The notes: generated from the sequence alone by a model not told the origin. 64,000 nucleotides of DNA from Dactylosporangium sucinum (GCF_014647515.1 NZ_BMPI01000035.1:49300-113299); one strand, 5' to 3'; shown: positions 22,606 through 31,187, numbered from the stretch's first letter. Numbers and translations are program-made.

Positions 22606-23140
22606 GGGTCAGCTCCTTCGCGTCGATGCCGAGCTGCGCCGCCCAGTCGGCGGCCTCGCCGTCCGAGACGCCCAGCAGGTCGGCCTGCTCCTCGCCGTTG
22701 CCGGTCGACCCGGCCAGAACGGTCGGCACGATCAGCCCCGGCTCCAGACCGGCGAGCGTGTCGCGGGTGCCGTCCGGGTCGGCCTCCCACGCCTTGGTCC
22801 AGTGCTCGACCCGAGCAGGCGAGATCCGGCCGTCTTCGCGAGCGGCGGCGATCGTCGCGTCACGCTCGGCGATCCGCTGCCGCTCGGCGGCCTGGATGCC
22901 GAGCTGGGCGCCGCGGCGCAGCTCGGCGAGGGTCGCGGCGTCGATGGTGACGACACCGTCGGGCAGGACCGGCGTGGCCGGCTTCGCCGCGACGGGCTCC
23001 GGCTGGACGGCCGGGGTGTCGGGTTCGGTGGCACCGCCACCCGGCTCGGTTGGCAGCTTCGCGTCGAGCGCCGCGAGCACGGCCGCCTCGTCAGCGTCGT
23101 CAGCCAGGCCGAGCCGAGCGCGGATCGCACTCAGGGACAT
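22598..23140 (-). CDS. Nested scaffold protein from an internal start
   Basis: In frame inside the protease-scaffold gene, the ATG at 23140 is preceded by AGGAGG at 5-6 bases, better than the site at the main start. The product of about 180 residues would be the helical acidic scaffold region alone, matching the strategy of lambda Nu3, where scaffold is made in excess of protease. A similar internal start at 23647 (AGAGGAG) would give about 349 residues. Confidence 0.55.
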   Translation of the reverse strand: MSLSAIRARLGLADDADEAAVLAALDAKLPTEPGGGATEPDTPAVQPEPVAAKPATPVLPDGVVTIDAATLAELRRGAQLGIQAAERQRIAERDATIAAAREDGRISPARVEHWTKAWEADPDGTRDTLAGLEPGLIVPTVLAGSTGNGEEQADLLGVSDGEAADWAAQLGIDAKELTRG

Positions 23141-25216
23141 GTTGTCCTCCTGGTTGGTTGGGGCGTCCGGCTCGGCGGCCGGGACATCAGTGGGTGGCGC
23201 CTCGGCAGGCTCCGCGGGTGGCGCTGGCTGCGGTTCGGTGATGACCGTTTCGCCGGCAGGTTCGGTCGGCTGGACCTCGACGGGCTGACCCGCCGGGTCG
23301 GTGGCCGTATCGGCGGCGGGTCCTGCGGCGCGGGGCGGCTTCCCCGGCCTGGACTCGGCGCGGGACGCGTACACGAGCCGGGACGCGGCCACCGTCTGCT
23401 CGCCGCCGGCGTCGACGTACCGGACGAGGACCTCGACCGGGTCGCCGAACGTGAACGTGTCCTCACCCGACACGGTCACCGGGACCCGGTAGTGCTTGCC
23501 GGTCTGGTCGTCGCAGACGATCAGCTGCAGCGGCTCCAGATGGAACTCGGTGATCCAGTACGACCAGGGGGCGTCGTCGTAGTAGGCGCGGCGCACATCC
23601 TCGGTGGTGACGCCCGCGGCGACCTTCGCCGGGCTCGGATTGGGCATGGTGCTCCTCTCGCCGGGCCCTGCAGCGGCCTGCGGTGTCACGGGGATTTGGA
23701 ACGGGGCGCGAACGCCACGGCGGCGGGCGGTGACCTTCGCCTGATCGGTGGGGTCGTAGAAGCCCAGCTGCTCCGCGAGCGGCTCCAGCCAGCCGAGGTG
23801 ACCGATCGAGTCGCGGCTCTCGTCGCCGGAGTTGCTGTCGGCGCCGGAGAAGTAGATGGCCCAGGTACCGTTCTCGCCCTCGGCCGGGGTGACGGTGATC
23901 CGGTCGAAGCCGCCCGGGTCACCGGTCCGTTCGACACGGACCCGGCCGGCGTTCGTTTCGACGTGCTGGACAGTGATGTCCGGGTCGTCGTCACCGACGT
24001 TCGGGTCGTCGGCGTCGTAGCCGTCCATGACGGTGCTGATGGCGTGGCTGATCCCGGCCCAGGACTTGCCGTCGAACTGGACGCTGGTGAGGTTCCCGTC
24101 CTCGTCGTACATGCGGAACGCGAACCGGTCCTCGGTGAGGTACATGTCGAGGCGGCCGTATTCGCCCTGGAAACGTCGGGCGACCGAGGCCCGGAACAGG
24201 GCGTCGGCAAGTTTGGAGTCGATCGCTTCCGCGCCGGTGAACTTGAGTCGCGTCTCGTTGTCGAGGAGTTCGAGCTCGAACGTGGCACCGCCGTCTGGCG
24301 TCGACAACTGGGCGTACCCGGTGGCGTAGGTGTGGCCGTCCTCGCTGGGCGGGTAGGTCGCGACCGACCAGGTCTTCGGACCCAGCTCGGGATTGGGGTC
24401 GCGGCTGGCGTGCTGGTCGATGAGGTTCGCCAGCTCGGAGGTGGCCTTGTCGTCGAGGGCACCGGACCGGTTGGGGTCACCGCCGGTGTCGTAGCCGAGT
24501 CGGACGCCGTCGGCGCCGGTGACGATTTCGAGTTTCCCGCCGGACAGGCTGACCTTGTCCGCGGTGACCGCGTCGGCGGCGTCGAGGACATCGAAGTGGG
24601 GTCCGTGTTTCCCGGCGTGGTCGCGTTGGTCGTGCTGGCCGGGCAGGTGCGCGGCGACGTCGGTGACCCGGGCGGTGATGCGGGTGCCGGTCCGGCCGGC
24701 CGTTGCGGCCACGCCGTACAGGGCCATCAGGTCCGGTAGCGACTGGAGGGTGCCGACGCCGGGATGGGTGACGCCGAGGAGCGCGACCGCGGTGAGGACG
24801 AACGGGTGGGTGTGGCCGATCTGGCAGACGAAGTCGTGGATGCCCTCGATCGACCGGTGCGGGTAGGCGGACGAGATGACGGACTGGCCGTGGTCGTCGA
24901 CGGCGCCGAGCCAGGCGGGGACGCCGGCGTAGTCGCCGTAGAGGGTGTGCCAGTCGTCGTCGCCGGTGAGGTTGTCGATGTAGCCGAGGAGTGGTTCACC
25001 GTCGGCGGCCGGGTCGGTGAACCGGCCGTCCGTGTGGCCGATCTTGATGCCGGGCCGGTGGACGGCCGGGCAGTCCAGGGCGGCGACCGCCGCCTGCAGG
25101 TCCTCGCGGGTGGCGGTCCACACCCCGGTGGAGATTGGCCACGTCCCGGTGTGGATCAGTTCGACGCGGGGGATCCGGACGAGCGGCGGCGGTGGGGGCA
25201 CGGCGACGTCGGTCAC
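22598..25216 (-). CDS. Capsid maturation protease and scaffold fusion
   Basis: 872 residues from a GTG at 25216. Residues about 1-190 resemble Mu-I-type head proteases (LVRIPRVELIHTGTWPI, VISSAYPHRSIEG, LTAVALLGVTHPGVGTL). Residues about 200-515 are an uncommon acidic alpha/beta region with no family recognised. From residue 524 a further domain begins (DVRRAYYDDAPWSYWITEF). From residue 693 a helical, acidic scaffold-like region starts (LAELRRGAQLGIQAAERQR). Two in-frame ATGs, at 23647 and 23140, each have an excellent ribosome-binding site (AGAGGAG and AGGAGG). The gene probably also yields shorter products, as in lambda C/Nu3. The protease role is inferred. Confidence 0.75.
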   Translation of the reverse strand: MTDVAVPPPPPLVRIPRVELIHTGTWPISTGVWTATREDLQAAVAALDCPAVHRPGIKIGHTDGRFTDPAADGEPLLGYIDNLTGDDDWHTLYGDYAGVPAWLGAVDDHGQSVISSAYPHRSIEGIHDFVCQIGHTHPFVLTAVALLGVTHPGVGTLQSLPDLMALYGVAATAGRTGTRITARVTDVAAHLPGQHDQRDHAGKHGPHFDVLDAADAVTADKVSLSGGKLEIVTGADGVRLGYDTGGDPNRSGALDDKATSELANLIDQHASRDPNPELGPKTWSVATYPPSEDGHTYATGYAQLSTPDGGATFELELLDNETRLKFTGAEAIDSKLADALFRASVARRFQGEYGRLDMYLTEDRFAFRMYDEDGNLTSVQFDGKSWAGISHAISTVMDGYDADDPNVGDDDPDITVQHVETNAGRVRVERTGDPGGFDRITVTPAEGENGTWAIYFSGADSNSGDESRDSIGHLGWLEPLAEQLGFYDPTDQAKVTARRRGVRAPFQIPVTPQAAAGPGERSTMPNPSPAKVAAGVTTEDVRRAYYDDAPWSYWITEFHLEPLQLIVCDDQTGKHYRVPVTVSGEDTFTFGDPVEVLVRYVDAGGEQTVAASRLVYASRAESRPGKPPRAAGPAADTATDPAGQPVEVQPTEPAGETVITEPQPAPPAEPAEAPPTDVPAAEPDAPTNQEDNMSLSAIRARLGLADDADEAAVLAALDAKLPTEPGGGATEPDTPAVQPEPVAAKPATPVLPDGVVTIDAATLAELRRGAQLGIQAAERQRIAERDATIAAAREDGRISPARVEHWTKAWEADPDGTRDTLAGLEPGLIVPTVLAGSTGNGEEQADLLGVSDGEAADWAAQLGIDAKELTRG

Positions 25217-25260
25217 GGCCAGCACCCCCAGGGTTGGGACGGGCCGGCCGAGCGCCGGGA

Positions 25261-27324
25261 TCAGGTGGCGGGTTTGATGCGGAGCTGGCCGCGGCAGCGG
25301 ATGCCGCCGAGGCAATCCGCGTTCCCGCCGACGGGGTATGCGGCGTGGGCGTCGGCCCAGGTGGTGTATTCGGTGCCGTCGGCGGCCGCGCACGCGGCGC
25401 AGGTGTTCGTGTCGAGGGTTTCGTCCGCGACCCAGATGACGTCGTCGAGCTGGGAGAAGACGCTGGCACGGCCCGCATTCTGGGCCGCGGTCAGCGCCCC
25501 GCCGGTGACGTCGGCGACGAGCCCAGACCGGGAGTTGCTGATCTCGTCCAGGTGGCTGCGGATCGCCGTGTCGACATCCGTGCTCGAGGTGCCAGGCGCG
25601 AACAGGACAGCCCGGCGGGACGCCGCCTGCGCGTAGCCGGCTGCGGCCTGCCCGGCGAACACCTCAGCAAGCGCTGCCAGCTGGTCGTCGACCGAGGTCG
25701 GTGCCGGCGCGGCCCGACCCAGCACAGCGGCAACCTCGGCGGCCGCCGCTGCCGCAGCGAGGGCGGCGAGTGGTGCCATCGCCGCCGCCAGCACGCCGGC
25801 GATCACCGCGATCGTGGTCGTCTTGACCGTGAGTGACCCGAGCCCGGCGAGGGTCCCGGCCGCGATCACCGCCGCAGCGGCAGCCGCGAGCTCGGCGGTC
25901 AGGTCGTCGGCCGTGTCAGGCCACTCCTCCAGCAGCAGGTCGCGGGCCCGCTCCCAGTCCTGCTGCAGCTGCTCGAAGTCCGATTCCTGCTCGGCGGCGG
26001 CCGCGATCGGCAGGGCGAGCTGGCCTCTGGCGGGCTCCTTCCGCCGCGGCGCCCGCGCCCGACGGTTCGCGGCGGCGACCGTGTCACCAGCGACGTACGG
26101 CGCCGGTTTCGCCATCCCGGCCCGCTCAGGCAGTTTGTACTGGCGGCGGATGTGCGCCTCCAGCGCCGGATCCGCCGAGAGCGCACCCGAGCCGAGCAGC
26201 AGGTTGAGCGCCTCCGCGGTCACCTCATGCCGGGCACCGACGTCGCCGATCTTCACGGAGGGAACGGGCTCGTCAACGCCCCAGTTCCACTCGACGAGCC
26301 GCGCCACAACCTGCCGGGTGCAGGTGTCGGCGACCGCGTCGGCCTCGGCCTGGATGGCGAGGAGGAACAGGTCGATGAACTCGCCCGCCAGCGCCCGCGA
26401 CCCGGTCTCGGTCGTGCCCAGGTCGAGGAACCCGGCGAGGGCCATGCGGGCCATCGTCTGGTCGAGGTAGCGGATGAACCCGAGCGTGTCCGGGACCGAC
26501 CCGGTCAGGCCGACGAGTTTCATCGTCGCGCCGGGCGGCAACGCCAGACCGCCGGTCTCACCGACCCGCGCCGACGACATCGCCTGCTGCAACTGGACGT
26601 GCTGCTCAGGGGACGGGTTGATGCCGGGCGCCCACTCGCCGGTCGGAACCCCGACGGAGAATCGGCGGTGCCCGGTGGCGGTGACCCGCAGCATCTCCCG
26701 GGACAGCAGCCACGCCGGGTAGGCCGGCCGCAGCAGGGACTGGCCCCACCAGGCGGCGCCCTCACGTTCGCGGACGTACCACGCCATCTGTTCGGCGCGG
26801 ATCTGCGGCACCCGCTTGCCGGTGTACATGTGCTGGGTGACGCCGGTGAACCGGCCGACCTTGTCGACGTGGATCTCGGCGATCGTCGTGGGGAGCCGCT
26901 CCGAGAGTTCGACGAGCCGGGCGAGGCCGTTGCGGATCTCGGCGAGCATCTCGAACCCGGAGTGCCCATAGGCCAGGTCCAGGAGGGCGAGGCGCAGGTG
27001 GTCGGGCCAGGACACGCCCCGGACCCGGGCGGCGCCGGGCTGGTCCTGACCGGCGACGGGCAGGCCGAGGTCGTCGGCGACGAGCTGGACGACCTCGTCG
27101 CGGCAGCCAGTCGGGTCGAGCGCGGACACGGCCCGCCGGATCGGCAGCCCGTAGGCGGCGAGGACGGCGGCGAGCTGCGGATGCTTCCGCATCTGCCGGT
27201 AGGTGTCGTTCGACGTCGGCCACAGGCAGTCGGGCACGTTGTCGGACAGGTCGGCGACGAGTGTCCCGTACGCGTAGGGGAGCTGGTCATCGAGGTAGCC
27301 GCGGAGCGTGGTGGGGGCGGTCAA
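25261..27324 (-). CDS. Portal protein fused to MuF-like minor head protein
   Basis: 687 residues. Residues about 1-410 resemble DUF935/Mu gp29-type portals (YGHSGFEMLAEIRNGLARLV, VREREGAAWWGQSLLRPAYP, ALAGEFIDLFLLAIQAEADA). Residues about 430-560 are a long Ala-rich helical region. The last 100 residues carry the MuF zinc signature: TNTCAACAAADGTEY, then a CLGGIRCRG pair. It forms the DNA entry ring and an internal head component. The only start at the right distance from GGGGGCG is a TTG at 27324, 15 bases after the terminase stop. Portal and MuF are usually separate genes. Confidence 0.85.
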   Translation of the reverse strand: MTAPTTLRGYLDDQLPYAYGTLVADLSDNVPDCLWPTSNDTYRQMRKHPQLAAVLAAYGLPIRRAVSALDPTGCRDEVVQLVADDLGLPVAGQDQPGAARVRGVSWPDHLRLALLDLAYGHSGFEMLAEIRNGLARLVELSERLPTTIAEIHVDKVGRFTGVTQHMYTGKRVPQIRAEQMAWYVREREGAAWWGQSLLRPAYPAWLLSREMLRVTATGHRRFSVGVPTGEWAPGINPSPEQHVQLQQAMSSARVGETGGLALPPGATMKLVGLTGSVPDTLGFIRYLDQTMARMALAGFLDLGTTETGSRALAGEFIDLFLLAIQAEADAVADTCTRQVVARLVEWNWGVDEPVPSVKIGDVGARHEVTAEALNLLLGSGALSADPALEAHIRRQYKLPERAGMAKPAPYVAGDTVAAANRRARAPRRKEPARGQLALPIAAAAEQESDFEQLQQDWERARDLLLEEWPDTADDLTAELAAAAAAVIAAGTLAGLGSLTVKTTTIAVIAGVLAAAMAPLAALAAAAAAAEVAAVLGRAAPAPTSVDDQLAALAEVFAGQAAAGYAQAASRRAVLFAPGTSSTDVDTAIRSHLDEISNSRSGLVADVTGGALTAAQNAGRASVFSQLDDVIWVADETLDTNTCAACAAADGTEYTTWADAHAAYPVGGNADCLGGIRCRGQLRIKPAT

Positions 27325-27339
27325 CGTCGCCCCCTCGTC

Positions 27340-28857
27340 CTACAGCGGCACCGACATGAAGTCGATCTCGTGGTCCCGGCCGGCCGGGTCTGGCTGGGTT
27401 TTCGGTGGCGGGGGCTGCCACCTCGTCACCGCGACGCGGGTAGCGAAGCTGCCAACGTCGACGGTGTCGTCGTGGGCGCCGTTCGGGAACGCGGCATGCT
27501 CGTCGACGAAGATCTGCGTCTTGTCGCGGGAGCCGGCCGGCAGCCACACCCGGCCACCGGACGCCCGCGCCGAGTAGGGCAGGGCGCGGGAGAACTTGTC
27601 CGACTCCGGGTCGATCGGGGTCAGGTGTACGCCAGTTCGGGCCGCGTCCCGGGCGAGGGTCGTGCCGTACTGGGACCGTTCGACGAAGAACGTGTCGGCC
27701 CGCCACCGTTCGGCGAGCGGACGGACCAGGTCAAAATGGTGTTCCTCACCGACCCGGGCCCGCATGAAGTCGAGGAGGACCAGGTCCCCGTCGAGGGTCA
27801 ACGCCCAGACGGCGGCGACGGTCCAGTCTGCCGAGGTTTTGGTGGAGTTGGCGAGGTCGACGGTGCCGAACTTCCAGCAGTCCCCGAGCGACCAGATTCG
27901 GCCGCCGAGGTCGATCCGCTCACCGAGCCCGATCGCCGGGGCGGGGGACCAGTACCGCCACCACAGCCGCTTGAACAGGCCGCCCTCGGCGGGGGCGGGC
28001 CGCTGCTGGTAGAGGGCGGAGAACACGTACTCGCCGACGTCGCGGCGGATCTTCGCCCAGTCCCGCTGACCCCGGGCGGAGATCATCGGTTCGCCGATCC
28101 GCCGGCCGAGCGGGTCGTCGGGCGAGTCGGCGATGGCGGGGATACGGATGACTTCCCAGTCATCACCCTCGTTGGCGAGGATCTCCTGGATCGTCTCCGA
28201 CTCGTGCCAGAGCGTCTGGATCCAGACGAGCTTCGCGCCGGGTCCGAGACGGGGGACGATCGCGCCGCGGTAGGTGCTGGTGACCTTGTCGCGCTTCGGT
28301 TTGGACTGCGCTTCCTGCATGTTCTTCGTCGGGTCGTCGACGACGATGTAGTCCCCGGCGCGGCCGGTGATGCCGGATTCGATGCCGGCGCAGTACAGCC
28401 CGCCGATGTGCCCGTCGACTTTCCACCGTCCGGCGGCACGGGAGTCGGCGCGTAGCCTGATCTCCAGGTCGGCCATGCCGTCGTCGCCGTTGAAGTTGCT
28501 GATCGCGTTCTTGACCTCGGCGCCCCACTCGCGGGACTTCTCGGCGTTGTACGAGACGGCGATGATTCGCAGGTCGGGGTCGTGCGTGAGGAGCCAGAGC
28601 GGGTTCCAGTAGGAGCAGAGGGAGCTTTTACCCTCCTGGGGGCTCATGAACACCGCGAGCCGGTTCTTGCCGCCCGGGTCAGCGAGCCGGACGAGCGCGG
28701 CGTTGATCGCTTCGAGTGCCGGGGTGCGAACCACTCTCGGGTCAAGGTCGCAGGCCATGTCGAGCGGTGACGCCCACCGGCGGGGTTTGGGCGGTGACGG
28801 CTGGAACGCTTCGAGGAGTTTCTCGAAGACTTGCTGGTCGAAGGCGGTGAGCGTCAC
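27340..28857 (-). CDS. Terminase large subunit
   Basis: 505 residues from a GTG at 28857. The ATPase has an adenine-binding region and a Walker A variant (SPQEGKSS, about residues 72-79), a Walker B ending in two acids (YIVVDDPTK, 170-178) and a coupling region (LVWIQTLWHESE). The nuclease half has a first Asp (GTVDLAN) and later HDDTVD near the C-terminus. It packages DNA through the portal and cuts it. The portal gene follows. Confidence 0.92.
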   Translation of the reverse strand: MTLTAFDQQVFEKLLEAFQPSPPKPRRWASPLDMACDLDPRVVRTPALEAINAALVRLADPGGKNRLAVFMSPQEGKSSLCSYWNPLWLLTHDPDLRIIAVSYNAEKSREWGAEVKNAISNFNGDDGMADLEIRLRADSRAAGRWKVDGHIGGLYCAGIESGITGRAGDYIVVDDPTKNMQEAQSKPKRDKVTSTYRGAIVPRLGPGAKLVWIQTLWHESETIQEILANEGDDWEVIRIPAIADSPDDPLGRRIGEPMISARGQRDWAKIRRDVGEYVFSALYQQRPAPAEGGLFKRLWWRYWSPAPAIGLGERIDLGGRIWSLGDCWKFGTVDLANSTKTSADWTVAAVWALTLDGDLVLLDFMRARVGEEHHFDLVRPLAERWRADTFFVERSQYGTTLARDAARTGVHLTPIDPESDKFSRALPYSARASGGRVWLPAGSRDKTQIFVDEHAAFPNGAHDDTVDVGSFATRVAVTRWQPPPPKTQPDPAGRDHEIDFMSVPL

Positions 28858-28860
28858 GGC

Positions 28861-28968
28861 TCACCCCTCGACGGCGAACGCCCATTCGAAGACGTTGTCG
28901 AGCATGGGCCGGGCGGGTCCGAGCCCGTCGGGGAGGTGGTCGCGGACGACCCAGTCGTCGACGGTCAC
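28861..28968 (-). CDS. Short ORF coupled to the terminase gene (35 aa)
   Basis: A GTG at 28968 opens a 35-codon frame (VTVDDWVVRDHLPDGLGPAR) that stops three bases before the terminase start. The composition is acidic and protein-like. It may be a real small protein or a coupling leader. There is no recognisable family. Confidence 0.4.
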   Translation of the reverse strand: MTVDDWVVRDHLPDGLGPARPMLDNVFEWAFAVEG

Positions 28969-28990
28969 CGCCGACCACCCCGCTAGGTCG

Positions 28991-29509
28991 TCATCCCCGA
29001 TAGGACCTCTGGCGGGTGGGCGCTTCCGTGTCGTACCGCTTCCATGCGCGGCCGGCGCCGTCCACGAACGTGATGAGTGCGAGCACGCGGCCTAGGCGGT
29101 CAGGATCTAGGAGGAACGGGTCACGTCTGGTGTACCTCACCCATTCCTGCAGAAGCTCTGGCGAAGGCGTCGTGTCAGTGCTTGAGTGCGCCGGAACCTC
29201 TTGGATGTAGATCCCACGATGGCCGACTTGGGTACGGCTGCCGGGGGCGAGAAGTTCAACTTCGACGTCATACACCGGGTGATCGCTGTTGTTCCTTACG
29301 CGCACAAGGCATCTGGCGAGGGTGTAGTCGGCAACCTCGGCGAAGACGAGTCGAGCTTGCTGCGAGTCGGCGTCTAGACGATCGAGGCGTCGTTGCCGCG
29401 CCTCCCACCAAAGGCCGAAGGCAAGTCCCGCGAAGGCAAGGACACTGCCGATGCCGGCAATCCAGTCGGGGACGCTGCCCCAGTTGACGGCGCTCTTCGC
29501 GAACTCCAC
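28991..29509 (-). CDS. Membrane protein, hypothetical
   Basis: 172 residues from a GTG at 29509. An N-terminal transmembrane helix (DWIAGIGSVLAFAGLAFGLW) is followed by a basic helix and a beta-rich soluble domain (LVRVRNNSDHPVYDVEVELL) resembling the small membrane-tethered domains common in actinobacteria. Its base composition is a little less GC-rich than its neighbours, so it may be a recent acquisition. It lies between late-leader genes and the terminase. Confidence 0.7.
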   Translation of the reverse strand: MEFAKSAVNWGSVPDWIAGIGSVLAFAGLAFGLWWEARQRRLDRLDADSQQARLVFAEVADYTLARCLVRVRNNSDHPVYDVEVELLAPGSRTQVGHRGIYIQEVPAHSSTDTTPSPELLQEWVRYTRRDPFLLDPDRLGRVLALITFVDGAGRAWKRYDTEAPTRQRSYRG

Positions 29510-29623
29510 GCGCCCATGGTCACGGTCGGGGTCAAGCCGGTCCAGTAGTCGTGCGAAGGATGGCCGAGCGCCCGTCCGCTGTCCCCGCCTCGTCGGTAGG
29601 TACTGGCGTTCCGGGTGCGTCGT

Positions 29624-29905
29624 CTACGCCGGGTTGGCCCAGAACCGGCCGGGCTTCGGCATGCCGTTGGGTCCCTGCGAGTAGTGCTGCAGGGACGACA
29701 TCCGCTCGACCTGCTGCCCGTACGGGTCGCGCTTGGTCGGGTCGGAGCTGACGTAGATGACGTTGATGCAGGGCGTGTAGCCGCTGCCGAAGTTGCCGTG
29801 GACGACGGTCACTAGGCCGTGGTGGTGGGCGTAGTGCTCGTCGACGACGACCACGTGGTCGCCGGGCTGGACTTCGGTGGCGGTTTCGGCGTACTGCAGT
29901 TCCAT
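29624..29905 (-). CDS. Hypothetical protein, first gene after the candidate late promoter
   Basis: 93 residues from the ATG at 29905, with GGAGG seven bases before it. A beta-barrel-like N-terminus (VQPGDHVVVVDEHYAHHHGL) resembles an SH3- or KOW-type small domain, followed by a polar tail. The longer frame to 30232 is shadow. About 290 bases of leader separate the start from the promoter at 30205-30232. Confidence 0.7.
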   Translation of the reverse strand: MELQYAETATEVQPGDHVVVVDEHYAHHHGLVTVVHGNFGSGYTPCINVIYVSSDPTKRDPYGQQVERMSSLQHYSQGPNGMPKPGRFWANPA

Positions 29906-30135
29906 CGGTTTCCTCCGCAGGTTGCCCGGCCGGCTCGATGCCGGTCGGTGGTCTGCGGTGTGTGCCGCGCCGGGCGGCCGGGACTTCGTGGGGGGAGGCG
30001 CCAGCCATGCCCGGCCCGACGTTCGTTGGCGCGGCCCAGCCCACCCCTCAGAAAGCCGGGCCGCGCCGTCCGGCACGTCACTGCCTGGTGCCCGCACCCT
30101 CCGGGAAGCGGGCCAGCCAGCGGAAGCCGGAGCAA

Positions 30136-30171
30136 CAAAAACGGCCCCGACCGGGTTTCCGGTGAGGCCGT
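30136..30171 (-). terminator. Intrinsic terminator just downstream of a promoter
   Basis: Read leftward, ACGGCC pairs with GGCCGT and the inner ACCGG with CCGGT, closing a small loop; the stem is followed at once by TTTTTGTT. It is the best U-tract terminator in the window. It begins only about 27 bases after the predicted transcription start, so most transcripts from that promoter should stop here unless antitermination occurs. Confidence 0.75.
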
Positions 30172-30175
30172 CGAC

Positions 30176-30198
30176 CAGTAGTGACACTGGTACTACTG
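30176..30198 (-). promoter_or_regulatory. Inverted repeat at the predicted transcription start
   Basis: CAGTAGT (30176-30182) and ACTACTG (30192-30198) flank a 9-base centre. It coincides with the expected +1 of the promoter at 30205-30232. It could be an operator or a 5'-terminal RNA hairpin. Confidence 0.6.
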
Positions 30199-30204
30199 CG
30201 ACGC

Positions 30205-30232
30205 ATCGTAGCTCAGCCCGCCGCGGCGTCAA
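30205..30232 (-). promoter_or_regulatory. Sigma-70-type promoter reading into the late genes
   Basis: On the leftward strand TTGACG (complement of 30227-30232) and TACGAT (complement of 30205-30210) are separated by 16 bases. The -35 overlaps the stop codon of the small gene at 30229-30363. The match to consensus is the best found in a gap of this window. It sits upstream of the terminase-to-tail genes. Confidence 0.65.
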
Positions 30233-30363
30233 GGGTCAAGGTCGAGAACCACCCGCCAGAGTCGCCGCCGGAACTCCCAACCGAGCCGGAGCGCGCGACC
30301 GAGCGCGGGCGTGTTCGGCGTGTAGAGCACGAACACGCCCGGCCGGAGCGGATGCGGCAGCAC
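30229..30363 (-). CDS. Short basic hypothetical protein (44 aa)
   Basis: A GTG at 30363, just after the stop of the upstream gene, opens a 44-residue frame (PGVFVLYTPNTPALGRALRL, then an Arg-rich helix and VVLDLDP). It is protein-like and closes the operon before the late promoter, whose -35 box contains its stop. Function is unknown. Confidence 0.5.
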   Translation of the reverse strand: MLPHPLRPGVFVLYTPNTPALGRALRLGWEFRRRLWRVVLDLDP

Positions 30364-30373
30364 GCACCCGACG

Positions 30374-31075
30374 CTACGCCGCCTTGCCCTCCATCCGCCG
30401 CCGGTTGGCGACGGCCGCGGCCCGGGCGGCGGCCATCGTGGTGCCGGCCTGCCGCTGGTAGCGCACGACGTGTTCGGCGAGGATCCGGATCGAGCCTTCG
30501 TCGTCGCGGGGGAGTTCGGCCCAGCCGGCGCCGCAGCCGACGCAGCGCGCCCGCGGGTTGTCGGCGGTCGCGTAGGCGAGGAGGGTGCCGCGCGCGCCGC
30601 ACTGGGGGCAGGGGGCGACGAGTTCGCGGGGTGGGGTCCGCCACCCGGTGATGATCTCCGCCTGCCAGGTCCAGCTCCGCAGTTCGCGGCGAAGTTCGAG
30701 CTGCTCGTCCGACGTGCGGCGGGACGCGACGCCGACGATGCCGCGGATGTGCTCTTCGGGGGTCGTGCGTTCGTCGAGGTTGACACCCCACGCCTTCGCC
30801 CGCATCGCGGAGCCGAAGCTGATCGAAGCGAGAAGCGACACGGCGTCGATCGCGACCGGCACGGACTTGGGGCCGCCAGCGCCGCCCTGGTCTCCGTCGA
30901 CGCCGGGTTCGGCGTGGTCGCGGAGCTGCTGGATGAGGCCGGGGACGGTGGTGCGGTGCGGGGGGAGGGGCTTGCGGTTGCGGTTGGCGTCCCATTCCCA
31001 GCGGGGTTCGAGGTGCTGGCGGGCGTCGGTGAGCGCGTGGGCGGCTTCGGCGATGTCCTGGAGGGTGTCGCTCAT
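30374..31075 (-). CDS. Hypothetical protein with a CxxC zinc-ribbon
   Basis: 233 residues from the ATG at 31075 with AGGAG eight bases upstream. The N-terminal half is helical and polar. Around residue 165-200 it carries CPQCGARGTLL and CVGCGAGW, a typical zinc ribbon, followed by a basic C-terminal helix (AAARAAAVANRRRMEGKAA). Such proteins are frequent in actinophage early regions and may bind nucleic acid. The family is not named. Confidence 0.7.
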   Translation of the reverse strand: MSDTLQDIAEAAHALTDARQHLEPRWEWDANRNRKPLPPHRTTVPGLIQQLRDHAEPGVDGDQGGAGGPKSVPVAIDAVSLLASISFGSAMRAKAWGVNLDERTTPEEHIRGIVGVASRRTSDEQLELRRELRSWTWQAEIITGWRTPPRELVAPCPQCGARGTLLAYATADNPRARCVGCGAGWAELPRDDEGSIRILAEHVVRYQRQAGTTMAAARAAAVANRRRMEGKAA

Positions 31076-31150
31076 GGGTTTGGGCTCCTGTTTCCGCTGG
31101 TTGTGGCATGATTCGCGGATCAAGAGCGTCGGCAAGGCGGGCTTGATGGG

Positions 31151-31177
31151 CGGCGTCCGACGGTGCAAGTCGGGCGC
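31151..31177 (-). terminator. Hairpin between operon segments
   Basis: GGCGTCCGAC (31151-31160) and GTCGGGCGCC (31168-31177) pair with one G-T wobble. It lies in the 112-base gap between the gene ending at 31188 and the gene starting at 31075. Terminator or processing site; no T-run is present. Confidence 0.4.
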
Positions 31178-31187
31178 CGTCTTCGTG

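Larger units (their letters stand above)
29906..30228 (-). other. Non-coding leader region of the late genes
   Basis: No credible gene is seen in these 323 bases. On the leftward transcript they contain, in order, a hairpin at the predicted 5' end (30198-30176), an intrinsic terminator (30171-30136) and a GC-rich hairpin (CGCGGCCC/GGGCCGCG, near 30030-30075) before the ribosome-binding site of the gene at 29905. This looks like a regulated leader. Confidence 0.55.

Noticed and set aside
22802..24739. A 645-codon rightward ORF
   Set aside because: It is antisense to the protease-scaffold gene, whose internal ribosome-binding sites and motifs support the leftward reading.
26152..28455. A 767-codon rightward ORF
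   Set aside because: It is antisense to the portal and large terminase, both of which show clear family motifs.
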